DNA from: Synechococcus sp. CBW1107
GTDB taxonomy: Bacteria; Cyanobacteriota; Cyanobacteriia; PCC-6307; Cyanobiaceae
Direction of reading: 5' to 3'
DNA length: 64,000 nucleotides
Assembly (NCBI RefSeq): GCF_015841355.1
Contig: NZ_CP064908.1
Location: forward strand, 1,984,001-2,048,000
Part shown: one piece after another, positions 9,795 to 17,070 of the stretch
Position numbering within the stretch: position 1 is the first letter of the stretch
Layout: every line of letters starts with the position of its first letter
The notes under the pieces: model-generated
Databases searched by the model: none
Seen by the model: only the letters and a program-made list of their open reading frames with translations
What the model was told of the DNA's origin: nothing
Made by a program: the position numbers and the translations under genes

Positions 9795-10575
9795 GGCGCT
9801 GGCGCTGGGCCTCCTGCAGACCCACGCTGAGGATCCCGGTGGGGACGGCGATGATGCTGTACCCCAGCAGCATCACGGCCGAGGCCGCGAACCTGCCTAG
9901 AGGGGTCACGGGAGTGACATCGCCATAGCCCACCGTGGTGATGGTGACCACAGCCCAGTAGATCCCCACGGGGATGCTCACGAAGCCGCCGGCTTCACCC
10001 TCGATCAGAACCATCAGAGCTCCGATCACGATCACCAGGGTGACCATCGTGAGCAGGAACACCAGGATCTTGCGGCGGCTGGCCACAAGGGCCTGCCAGA
10101 GCAGGTCGGCTTCCTGCAGGTATTCCCCCAGCTTGAGGATCCGGAAGACCCGGAGCAGCCGCAGGATCCTCACCACCAGGAACGACTGGGAGCCCGGGAC
10201 CATCAGACCTACGAAGGTGGGCAGGATCGCCACCAGATCCACCAGCCCGAAGAAGCTGGTGGCGTAGCGCAGGGGCCGCTCGACACAGAACAGCCGCAGC
10301 ACATATTCCAGGCTGAACACCAGGGTGAAGCTCCACTCGAGGGCCTCGAAGGGAATCATGGGCTGCAGTTTCAGCCTGGGGTCGCTCTCCAGGATCACCG
10401 TCAGAACGCTGGCGGCGATCGCCAGCAGCAGCACCACATCGAACGCCTTGCCAGCCGGAGTGTCGGCTTCGAAGATGATCCGGTAAAGGCGCAGGCGCCC
10501 CAGCCAGCGCAACAGCAGCAGCGCCAGGCCCACAAGCCCCCCCAGCAGCAGCACCGCAACGACCACCGGCGTCAT
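9706..10575 (-). CDS. Voltage-gated-type potassium channel with C-terminal zinc ribbon
   Basis: A six-segment cation channel of 289 residues. The selectivity filter TTVGYGDVTP marks potassium selectivity, and an S4-like helix carries regularly spaced arginines (RILRLLRVFRILK), suggesting voltage sensing. Several hydrophobic segments precede the pore, and the N-terminus is itself hydrophobic. The C-terminus ends with two Cys pairs (CPSCGC ... CKACGAKL), a zinc-ribbon-like tail that is unusual on a compact channel. The gene lies between menF and the patatin gene on the same strand, 6 bp after menF. Confidence 0.88.
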   Translation of the reverse strand: MTPVVVAVLLLGGLVGLALLLLRWLGRLRLYRIIFEADTPAGKAFDVVLLLAIAASVLTVILESDPRLKLQPMIPFEALEWSFTLVFSLEYVLRLFCVERPLRYATSFFGLVDLVAILPTFVGLMVPGSQSFLVVRILRLLRVFRILKLGEYLQEADLLWQALVASRRKILVFLLTMVTLVIVIGALMVLIEGEAGGFVSIPVGIYWAVVTITTVGYGDVTPVTPLGRFAASAVMLLGYSIIAVPTGILSVGLQEAQRQRRESARDCPSCGCTPHDRDARHCKACGAKL

Positions 10576-10581
10576 GGGCGT

Positions 10582-12051
10582 TCACCCCACCGTCTGGTGA
10601 AGTGTGCTGGCCGCCTGCTGGCCGGCCGATGGGGCGATCCGCGGCGGATGCGGGGCGCTCAGGTTGAGCTGTTGCTGCAGCACCCCCAGCTTCAGGGCCA
10701 CTTCCTGGAGTTCCCGCTCAGGCTCGGACCCCCGCACCAGCCCGGCGCCGGCGGTGAGCTCCAGGCAATGGCCGCGAAGCCGGCCGCTGCGGATCGCCAC
10801 CCGCAGCTCGGCATCGCCGGCGCTGTCGATCCAGCCGATCGGTGCGGCGTAGTGGCCCCGCTCGAACGGTTCGAGGCTGCGCAACCAGGCCATCGCCTCG
10901 CGCCGCGGCAGTCCGGCCACCGCCGGAGTGGGATGCAGGGCCTCGGCCAGGGCCAGGGGCTGGTGCTCGGTCAGGGCTGCGGTGATGGGGGTGTGCAGAT
11001 GCACCAGCTTGCCGTGACGGGCCAGACGGGGATGGCGGGGCCGCCGGGGTGTCAGCCCCGCCTCCGAGAGCACCCGGGTGATCGCCTCCACCACCAGTTC
11101 ATGTTCGTGGCGGTCCTTGGTCGATTGGGTGAGCTGCTCGGCCGGTGGTCCAAGCGGGGCGGTGCCCGCCAGGGCATCGCAGCGCAGCTGGCCCTGGCGC
11201 ACCGCCAGCAACCGCTCGGGGGACGCACCGATCAGAGCATCGCCGGGGCGCTGCTGCCAGAGGAAGCGGCAGCTGCCCGGCTGGTGACGGCGCAGGCGGG
11301 CCAGCAGCTCCAGAGGGTCGAGTGGCTGATCCAGCCCCACCTGCTGGCGCACCGCCACCACCAGCTTGCGCAGGGCTCCCCCTTCCACCAGTCCCAGAGC
11401 CTGACGGACCGCCTCGCGGTAGTCGCTCTCCCAGCAGGAACGGCTGGTGATGCCCACCCGGGAGGTGCTGGGGAGCCAGCCCTCCCCCTCGGCCGGCAGC
11501 CGGCTCAGGAGCCGGGCCCGCTCCCAGAGTTCCTCGGCCACGCTCCGGGGGGTGACCTCACCGCCGAGGCAGCGCTGCAGCCGCAGCCAGCAGTGGCGTC
11601 CCTGGCGACTCAGCTGCCAGCGTGGCAGCACCGCCTGCACCCCCGGGACCGCAGCGCTGGTCTCCTGCAGCGGGCTGTCAAAAAAGGAGAAGGCGAGCAG
11701 CACCCTCGGCCTGGCCAGGGGCGGAACGCTCTGGGGCTGTTGCCCCAGGCGGCTGAGGCTCATCGCGCTGAAGCGCTGGGCCAGCTCGAACCGTCTGGGT
11801 CCGCTCAGCTCCAGGTGGTGGGTGGTGCCGCTGGCCGCCAGGCAGAGGCCCGGTGCACCGTCCCAGAGAAAGCGGAAGTGCCCGCCGTCGTCGAGGTGGG
11901 GGAGCAGGGCCAGGGGATCCCGGCAGGGCATGGGCAGCGCCAGGCTGAGCACGCCCTCCTCCTCCAGCTGCCGGGCCCCCTGGGCGGCGGCGGCGAGCAG
12001 TTCGGTGAAGGAGGGAACGACCTGCACCAGGACGACGGCGGCGGTGGCCAT
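10582..12051 (-). CDS. menF: Isochorismate synthase
   Basis: Chorismate-utilising enzyme of 489 residues that converts chorismate to isochorismate, the first committed step to phylloquinone. The chorismate-binding domain is in the C-terminal half: RKLVVAVRQQV, SPERLLAVRQGQLRCDALAGTAP, KDRHEHELVVEAI and a C-terminal GAGLVRGSEPERE. The N-terminal half is less conserved, as usual. It is divergent from menA with only 51 bp between the starts, so the two arms of the men cluster probably share a control region. Salicylate synthase is an unlikely alternative given the neighbours. Confidence 0.93.
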   Translation of the reverse strand: MATAAVVLVQVVPSFTELLAAAAQGARQLEEEGVLSLALPMPCRDPLALLPHLDDGGHFRFLWDGAPGLCLAASGTTHHLELSGPRRFELAQRFSAMSLSRLGQQPQSVPPLARPRVLLAFSFFDSPLQETSAAVPGVQAVLPRWQLSRQGRHCWLRLQRCLGGEVTPRSVAEELWERARLLSRLPAEGEGWLPSTSRVGITSRSCWESDYREAVRQALGLVEGGALRKLVVAVRQQVGLDQPLDPLELLARLRRHQPGSCRFLWQQRPGDALIGASPERLLAVRQGQLRCDALAGTAPLGPPAEQLTQSTKDRHEHELVVEAITRVLSEAGLTPRRPRHPRLARHGKLVHLHTPITAALTEHQPLALAEALHPTPAVAGLPRREAMAWLRSLEPFERGHYAAPIGWIDSAGDAELRVAIRSGRLRGHCLELTAGAGLVRGSEPERELQEVALKLGVLQQQLNLSAPHPPRIAPSAGQQAASTLHQTVG

Positions 12052-12102
12052 GGAAGCTGCTCAAATGTATGGGTCCTTCCCGGTTCGCCGTCCCTGCTGC
12101 CC
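12052..12102. promoter_or_regulatory. menF/menA divergent control region
   Basis: A 51-bp gap separates the ATG of menF (minus) from the ATG of menA (plus). Any promoters for the two arms must lie here or within the opposite coding sequence. I see an AT-richer patch near 12060-12072 but no convincing -35/-10 pair. Confidence 0.4.
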
Positions 12103-13098
12103 ATGTCCGACCCCCAGGTCGTCGCAAGCCGTTACGCCGATGGGGACTCCACGGGAGGCCTCCCGGCTGGGGATCGCTCCCACGACCCGGCCCGCCGCCG
12201 CCTCTGGAAGGCGGCGATCAAATGGCCGATGTATTCCGTGGCGGTGATGCCGGTGCTTCTGGCTGCGGGCTGGTGGGCCGGCCAGGGCCAGGTGCCACGC
12301 CTGGATCAGGTGCTGGCCTTCCTGCTGGCGGCGGTTCTGCTGCTGGGCTGGGAGAACCTGGCCAACGATGTCTTCGATGCCGACACCGGCGTGGATCGGC
12401 TCGGCAAGCCCCATTCCCTGGTCAATCTCACCGGCCGCCGCGACCGGGTGGCCCAGCTCGCCAATAGCTGCCTGGTGCTCGGCCTGGCGCTGTTCGCCCT
12501 GGTGGCGGCCCGCAGCACCCCCCTGGTGCTGGCTCTGGTGCTGGGCTGTTGCGTCCTCGGCTACGCCTACCAGGGTCCCCCCCTGCGGCTGGGCTACCGC
12601 GGCCTGGGCGAACCGCTCTGCTGGCTGGCCTTCGGGCCCCTGGCCACCGCCGCCGCCCTGATGGCCCTGGCGCCCACGGCCGCCCCCGCTGTTCCCTGGA
12701 AGGCTGCCCTCCTGCTGGGCAGCGGTCCCGCCCTGGCCACCACCCTGGTGCTGTTCTGCTCCCATTTCCATCAGGTGGAGCAGGACGCCAGCCACGGCAA
12801 GCGCTCGCCGGTGGTGAAGCTGGGCACCGCCGGCGCCGCGGCCCTGGTGCCCTGGTTCATCGCCCTGACCCTGGCTCTGCAGTGGGCACCGGTGCTGCTG
12901 GGCCGATGGCCGCTGACGGCCCTGCTGGGGATGGTGGGCCTGCCTTCCGCCAGGGCCCTGATCCAGTTGCTGCGGGATCACCATGCCGCTCCTGAGCGGA
13001 TCGCCGGCAGCAAGTTCCTGGCCCTGCGCTTTCAGGCCTTCAATGGTCTGGGCCTGGCGCTGGGCCTGGCGATCGGCCCCTGGCTGCCGCTGCGGTGA
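12103..13098 (+). CDS. menA: 1,4-dihydroxy-2-naphthoate phytyltransferase
   Basis: UbiA-superfamily integral membrane prenyltransferase of 331 residues that attaches the phytyl chain to DHNA in phylloquinone synthesis. The first Asp-rich motif is ENLANDVFDADTG and the second lies in DASHGKRSPVVKLG; about eight hydrophobic segments surround them. The ATG at 12103 was chosen over a long in-frame upstream extension that runs antisense to menF. The stop overlaps the menC start by 4 bp (GTGA), so menA and menC are coupled. Confidence 0.94.
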   Translation: MSDPQVVASRYADGDSTGGLPAGDRSHDPARRRLWKAAIKWPMYSVAVMPVLLAAGWWAGQGQVPRLDQVLAFLLAAVLLLGWENLANDVFDADTGVDRLGKPHSLVNLTGRRDRVAQLANSCLVLGLALFALVAARSTPLVLALVLGCCVLGYAYQGPPLRLGYRGLGEPLCWLAFGPLATAAALMALAPTAAPAVPWKAALLLGSGPALATTLVLFCSHFHQVEQDASHGKRSPVVKLGTAGAAALVPWFIALTLALQWAPVLLGRWPLTALLGMVGLPSARALIQLLRDHHAAPERIAGSKFLALRFQAFNGLGLALGLAIGPWLPLR

Positions 13099-14192
13099 AG
13101 CTTCGCCTGCACTGGAGGCGCTTCGATCTGGCCTTGCCCATTCCCCTGGTCACCGCCCGGGGCACGCTGAGGAGCAAGCGTGGCTGGCTGTTGCGGCTCG
13201 AGCCGCTGGCCGGGGGCGAGGGCGAGTCGGCGCCGCTGCTCGATCGGGGCTGGGGTGAGGCGGCACCGATCGCGCTCGGAGCCCAGCAGGGCGCCGCTGA
13301 GTCGGAACTGGCCAGGATCGCCAGGGCCATCGAGGCCCTCGGCTCCACGGTCGATCGTCAGGAGCTGGAGGGTCGTCTGCCGGCCCTGCCGGCGGCTCTG
13401 GCCTTTGCCCTCGGAGCCGCCCTGGGCGAGATCCAGAGGTTGGTGGGGACCGCTGCCGGGGGGTGGCTGCCGCCGCCGGCTCCTGCATGGCTGCTTCCGG
13501 CCGGTCCTCAGCTGCTGCCGGCCCTGGAGCGGGTCCTGGACACCCACCAGCGCAGCCAGCCGGCTCAGCAGGGTGGTCTTCCTCTCACGTTGAAGTGGAA
13601 GGTGGCGGCCACCGACGACCTTCAGGAGCGCCAGCTGCTCGAGCAGCTGCTGGAACGGCTTCCGAACGGGGCCAGACTCCGCCTCGATGCCAACGGGGGC
13701 TGGGGGCGCACCACCGCCGCCGCCTGGGCGCGGCGGCTGGCGACGGATCCTCGCCTGGAGTGGCTGGAGCAGCCGCTGGATCCCGCCGATCACGCCGGTC
13801 TGCTCGCCCTGGCCGCTGGTCCCCCGGCCCTGCCGGTGGCGCTGGATGAGTCGCTGGCGCAGGATCCAGGCCTGCGCGACCGCTGGAGCGGCTGGCAGGT
13901 GCGACGGCCCTCCCAGGAGGGAGATCCCCGGCGCCTGCTGGCGCAGCTTCAGGCGGGGAGGCCCCGGCTGATGCTGAGCACAGGCTTCGAGACCGGCATC
14001 GGCCGCCGCTGGCTGCACCACCTGGCCGCTCTTCAGGCGGGAGGACCCACCCCCGCGGCGCCGGGCCTGGCCCCGGGCTGGGAGGCCAGCGGGGATCTCG
14101 CCGGTTCCGACCCCGAGCGCGTCTGGGCCGCGGCCGCCGACAGCTGGAGGGAGCCGCCAGAGTTGGCGGGAACGACACCGCCACCGCGATGA
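13095..14192 (+). CDS. menC: o-Succinylbenzoate synthase
   Basis: Enolase-superfamily dehydratase of 365 residues that forms o-succinylbenzoate from SHCHC. The expected catalytic order is visible: KWK (lysines, near residue 170), LRLDANGGW (Asp), LEQPLDP (Glu), ALDESLA (Asp) and a final glycine-rich TGFETGIGR loop. The GTG start at 13095 overlaps menA by 4 bp and the stop overlaps the next small gene by 4 bp. It belongs to the menA-menC-membrane gene-menE operon. Confidence 0.93.
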   Translation: MKLRLHWRRFDLALPIPLVTARGTLRSKRGWLLRLEPLAGGEGESAPLLDRGWGEAAPIALGAQQGAAESELARIARAIEALGSTVDRQELEGRLPALPAALAFALGAALGEIQRLVGTAAGGWLPPPAPAWLLPAGPQLLPALERVLDTHQRSQPAQQGGLPLTLKWKVAATDDLQERQLLEQLLERLPNGARLRLDANGGWGRTTAAAWARRLATDPRLEWLEQPLDPADHAGLLALAAGPPALPVALDESLAQDPGLRDRWSGWQVRRPSQEGDPRRLLAQLQAGRPRLMLSTGFETGIGRRWLHHLAALQAGGPTPAAPGLAPGWEASGDLAGSDPERVWAAAADSWREPPELAGTTPPPR

Positions 14193-14494
14193 GCCTCAGC
14201 AAACAGGACACCCTCGCGGCCTCGGCCCCCTGGGTGGCCGTGGTCCTCAACCTGGTGCCCGGTCTGGGCACCGGCTACATCTATCAGCGGCGCTGGCGGG
14301 CCTACTGGATCACCTCGGCCGTGAGCACCAGCTGGTTCGCGTTGGGGCTGGTGCTGGGCCGGGGGGACGGGGCCGATCTGGGCGCCCAGGACGACCCACG
14401 CCAGCAGTTGGTGGGTCTGCTTGGCCTGCTGCTCCTGGCCGGTGTCACGGCGGTGGAGGCGGGGATTGCCGCCCGCCGCGCCCGAGCGGCCTAG
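14189..14494 (+). CDS. Small two-helix membrane protein in the men operon
   Basis: A 101-residue protein that I do not recognise as a named family. It has a hydrophobic N-terminal segment (AVVLNLVPGLGTGYIYQRRW), a second near residues 45-55 and a third near 72-90, and a basic C-terminus. The PGLGTGYIYQRRW element resembles the start of small cyanobacterial TM2-like proteins. It overlaps menC by 4 bp and lies 17 bp before menE, so it is almost certainly cotranscribed. A role in organising membrane-bound phylloquinone synthesis is possible but only suggested by position. Confidence 0.72.
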   Translation: MSLSKQDTLAASAPWVAVVLNLVPGLGTGYIYQRRWRAYWITSAVSTSWFALGLVLGRGDGADLGAQDDPRQQLVGLLGLLLLAGVTAVEAGIAARRARAA

Positions 14495-14511
14495 GTCCGG
14501 GTTCAGCGCTG

Positions 14512-15789
14512 ATGGCTTTCCCTCTGCTGCTCACCAGCGCCGCGCCGGCCGAGGACCTGGTGGCGGACCTGGAGCAGGCCTGGCGTGAACAGCGCCTGGT
14601 GGGCCTCTGCGCCGAGCAGGAGCGGGAGCTGCTTGGGGATGCCCTGGTTGGATCGCCCCTGACCGGGGCCGGTGTGGTGGTGGGCAGTGGTGGCAGCGCC
14701 GGTCGCCGCCGCTGGTGCCTGCAGCCCCTGACTCACCTGGAGGCCTCAGCGGTCGCCACCGGGCAGTGGTTGCAGGCGATCGGGCTCGATCCTTCCGCGA
14801 CGCTGCAGCTCAACCCCCTCCCGCTCCATCACGTCAGCGGTCTGATGCCCCTGGTGAGGAGCCGGGTCTGGGGAACCCCCAGGTGCTGGTTGCCCCCGGG
14901 GCTGATGCGCCGGCCCCGGGAGCTGGCGGCGGCATGTCCCCTCCCAGCCGACCGCGGGGCGCTGCTCTCCCTGGTGCCCACCCAGCTGGAGCGGCTGCTG
15001 GCCGCAGCGGAGGGCTGCGCCTGGCTGCGGAGCTGCGCCGTGGTCTGGGTCGGAGGTGCGGCGCTGTCTGCTGAGTTGGCTGCCCGGGCCCGCGCGGCTG
15101 AGATCCGGCTGTCGCCCTGTTATGGCGCCAGCGAAACCGCCGCGATGGTGGCGGCCCTGCCTCCGGAGCGCTTCCTGGAGGGAGAAGGCGGCTGTGGCCA
15201 GCCCCTGGCCGATGTGCAGCTGCGGCTTGACCCCGACGGTGCCCTGCTGGTGCGCACCGGACGGCTCAGCCCCGGCTGTCTGGAGGCTGGACAGCTGCAG
15301 CCGCTGGAGCGGGAGGGGGCCTGGTGGCGGAGTGGCGATGGGGCCCGCGTCGGCCCCGCCGGCCTCGAGATTCTGGGACGGGTGGATGGGGCGATCAGCA
15401 GCGGCGGTGAAACCGTTTTTCCGGAGCAGGTGGAGGCCCGGCTGCTGGGCTGGGCCCTGGCGGAGGGGGTCCCCCTGGCCCAGGTGCTGCTGCTGCCCAG
15501 CCCCGATCCCCTCTGGGGCCAGCGCCTGGTGGCTCTGGTGCGTCACCGCGGTGTCTCAGGTCCGCCAGGGCCTGAGACGGAAACCGCCACCACCGCGGCC
15601 CTGATCGCCGATTGCCAGCGGCTGGCTCAACGGCTTCCCCCCGCCCAACGCCCCCAGCGCTGGCTGGCCTGCCCTGAGCTGGCGCCCAACGTCCTTGGCA
15701 AGTGGGAGCGGGCGCGCTGGAGCGGCTGGCTGCTCCAGACCTGTGACGGAGCAGCCGGCGCCGATGACGCGGCTGCAGAAGTCCGCTAA
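14512..15789 (+). CDS. menE: o-Succinylbenzoate-CoA ligase
   Basis: AMP-forming acyl-CoA synthetase of 425 residues that activates o-succinylbenzoate. The P-loop-like motif reads VVGSGGSAGRRR, followed by YGASETAAM (motif for adenine/acid binding), WRSGDGARVGPAGLEILGRVDG and an ending PNVLGKWER that holds the acyl-adenylate Lys. The protein is somewhat shorter than typical MenE. MenB (DHNA-CoA synthase) and MenD/MenH are not in the window. Confidence 0.92.
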   Translation: MAFPLLLTSAAPAEDLVADLEQAWREQRLVGLCAEQERELLGDALVGSPLTGAGVVVGSGGSAGRRRWCLQPLTHLEASAVATGQWLQAIGLDPSATLQLNPLPLHHVSGLMPLVRSRVWGTPRCWLPPGLMRRPRELAAACPLPADRGALLSLVPTQLERLLAAAEGCAWLRSCAVVWVGGAALSAELAARARAAEIRLSPCYGASETAAMVAALPPERFLEGEGGCGQPLADVQLRLDPDGALLVRTGRLSPGCLEAGQLQPLEREGAWWRSGDGARVGPAGLEILGRVDGAISSGGETVFPEQVEARLLGWALAEGVPLAQVLLLPSPDPLWGQRLVALVRHRGVSGPPGPETETATTAALIADCQRLAQRLPPAQRPQRWLACPELAPNVLGKWERARWSGWLLQTCDGAAGADDAAAEVR

Positions 15790-15812
15790 AGCTGGTCAGT
15801 CGCACCTTCTGG

Positions 15813-16091
15813 ATGACCTCGTCCGCTGATCCGGAACTCTCCAACAAGAAGCTTGCCGCGGGGCTGCTTGGAATCTTTCTGGGCGCCTTCGGGATCCACA
15901 AGTTCGTGCTCGGCTACACCACGTCGGGCGTGATCATGCTGGTGGTGTCCGTTGCCGGAGGTGTGGTCACCTGTGGCATTGCCAGCTTCGTGATGGGGGT
16001 GATTGGCCTGATCGAGGGAATCATCTACCTCACCAAAACCCCCGAAGAGTTCAAAGCCACCTACATCGACGCCAAGAGGGAGTGGTTCTGA
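15813..16091 (+). CDS. TM2 domain protein
   Basis: A 92-residue protein with the TM2 signature: KKLAAGLLGIFLGAFGIHKFVLGY followed by a glycine-rich second helix (GVVTCGIASFVMGVIGLIEGI). TM2 proteins are small two-helix membrane proteins, often of unknown function, with a DUF2752 partner in many bacteria; a DUF2752 gene lies about 2.2 kb further on. The stop codon overlaps the next small gene by 1 bp. Function is not predictable from sequence. Confidence 0.88.
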   Translation: MTSSADPELSNKKLAAGLLGIFLGAFGIHKFVLGYTTSGVIMLVVSVAGGVVTCGIASFVMGVIGLIEGIIYLTKTPEEFKATYIDAKREWF

Positions 16092-16327
16092 TGGCTGGCC
16101 GCGGCCTCACGCCTCCCCGGGCCGGCGTCCTCAACCTGCGTGCACCGGGACTGTCCGGTCGCCTTGGCTTGACGCTGCTGATCGGCCTGGCCGCCACGGT
16201 CAGCTTCTCCCTGGCGGGGGTGGCTGTGGAGGATGGCTTTCATCCGCTCAGCCTTGTCGCCAGCCTGCTGCCGTTGCAGATGGCGGCCCTGCTCTGGGCG
16301 CTCTCCCGCCGCTCGCCGATCCTCTGA
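16091..16327 (+). CDS. Small hydrophobic protein, unknown
   Basis: A 78-residue protein with two predicted transmembrane helices (around residues 28-43 and 54-70) separated by a short acidic loop (VEDGFHP). I recognise no family. The ATG at 16091 overlaps the TGA of the TM2 gene by 1 bp (TGATG), a strong sign of a coupled pair. A GTG 9 bp upstream would add three residues. It ends 5 bp before the convergent thioesterase gene. Confidence 0.6.
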   Translation: MAGRGLTPPRAGVLNLRAPGLSGRLGLTLLIGLAATVSFSLAGVAVEDGFHPLSLVASLLPLQMAALLWALSRRSPIL

Positions 16328-16332
16328 GCAGA

Positions 16333-16845
16333 TCATTCCGCTCCGGCTGAGGCCTCCAGCCAGCGCTCGATCGGCTCCGGCAGTGCGCAGCGCCTCCGGC
16401 TGCTCGCCTCGATGGCCACGTGCTGGGTGAGGCCCCGGGCCACCGGGCGGCTGGGGCCAGCGAGGCACGTGAAGCTGTAGCTCACCTCGAAACGTCCGGC
16501 CGCGAGCCGTCGTGGAGCGAGGACGATCGCCAGCGGATCGCCGCACACCAGGGGTGCCAGGAAGTCGGCACGGCAATGCACGATCGGCAGAGCCACTGTC
16601 GCTGGACCGGCGTCGCCGGTGTCGTGGGTCTCAGGGGGCCGGCCGGGGGTGGGGAAGATGACGGCGGCTGAGATCCCGAAGGCTTCGAGGCTCTCCTCAT
16701 AGGCCTCATGGCACCAGCGCAGCAGTTGGTGGAAATGCATCACTCCGGCGGCATCGGTCTCGCCGAAACGCACCCTTCGGTGAAGCAGCAACCACCCGGA
16801 GGGATCGATTGGGGCCGGCCCGCTGCCCATGAGATCGCTGGTCAT
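16333..16845 (-). CDS. Hotdog thioesterase, probable DHNA-CoA hydrolase
   Basis: A 170-residue 4-hydroxybenzoyl-CoA thioesterase-type hotdog protein. The active-site region RVRFGETDAAGVMHFHQLLRWCHEAYEES has the catalytic Asp in ETDAAGVMHF and the following helix typical of cyanobacterial DHNA-CoA thioesterases. Sitting next to menF-A-C-E, its best role is hydrolysis of 1,4-dihydroxy-2-naphthoyl-CoA before MenA acts. A generic acyl-CoA thioesterase is the alternative. An insertion with TPGRPPETHDTG (about residues 66-77) is low-complexity. Confidence 0.82.
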   Translation of the reverse strand: MTSDLMGSGPAPIDPSGWLLLHRRVRFGETDAAGVMHFHQLLRWCHEAYEESLEAFGISAAVIFPTPGRPPETHDTGDAGPATVALPIVHCRADFLAPLVCGDPLAIVLAPRRLAAGRFEVSYSFTCLAGPSRPVARGLTQHVAIEASSRRRCALPEPIERWLEASAGAE

Positions 16846-16860
16846 GGTGTTGCCGCTTGA

Positions 16861-16883
16861 TTCAAGTCTTGGCTTGCCTTGAA
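16861..16883. repeat. Inverted repeat TTCAAG / CTTGAA
   Basis: Two 6-bp arms, TTCAAG at 16861-16866 and CTTGAA at 16878-16883, are separated by 11 bp. It lies just upstream of the thioesterase start and could be an operator. The arms are short, so chance is not excluded. Confidence 0.4.
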
Positions 16884-16950
16884 CTTGGGTCTCCCGTTAT
16901 GTCTTGCTCAAGCCCATGATCCCACGTCTCCGGAGCACCCGGTGCCCAAG

Positions 16951-16980
16951 CTGATGATGACAGAAAATGTCATTTTTCAG
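16951..16980. repeat. Imperfect palindrome with ATGACA/TGTCAT core
   Basis: The core arms ATGACA (16957-16962) and TGTCAT (16968-16973) are perfect around a GAAAA loop. Outer arms CTGA (16951-16954) and TCAG (16977-16980) also match. On the plus strand a run of T follows the core, so a weak terminator or an operator are both possible. It lies about 90 bp upstream of the methyltransferase start. Confidence 0.5.
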
Positions 16981-17070
16981 CCTTGCTGGTCAAGGCGGTT
17001 TTTGAGAGCAATGCTTTGAACAGACGGTAAGCGGCGGCCCAGGCAGCAAGGGGTTTCAGATGCGCAACTC

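Larger units (their letters stand above)
16846..17070. promoter_or_regulatory. AT-richer control region upstream of methyltransferase
   Basis: This 225-bp gap separates the minus-strand thioesterase from the plus-strand methyltransferase. It is clearly AT-richer than the flanks in its central part (about 16950-17010). It holds two inverted repeats, entered separately, and no open reading frame that I would trust. Confidence 0.55.

Noticed and set aside
10597-12102. In-frame extension upstream of menA
   Set aside because: It is antisense to menF and non-conserved. The MenA homology begins just after the ATG at 12103.
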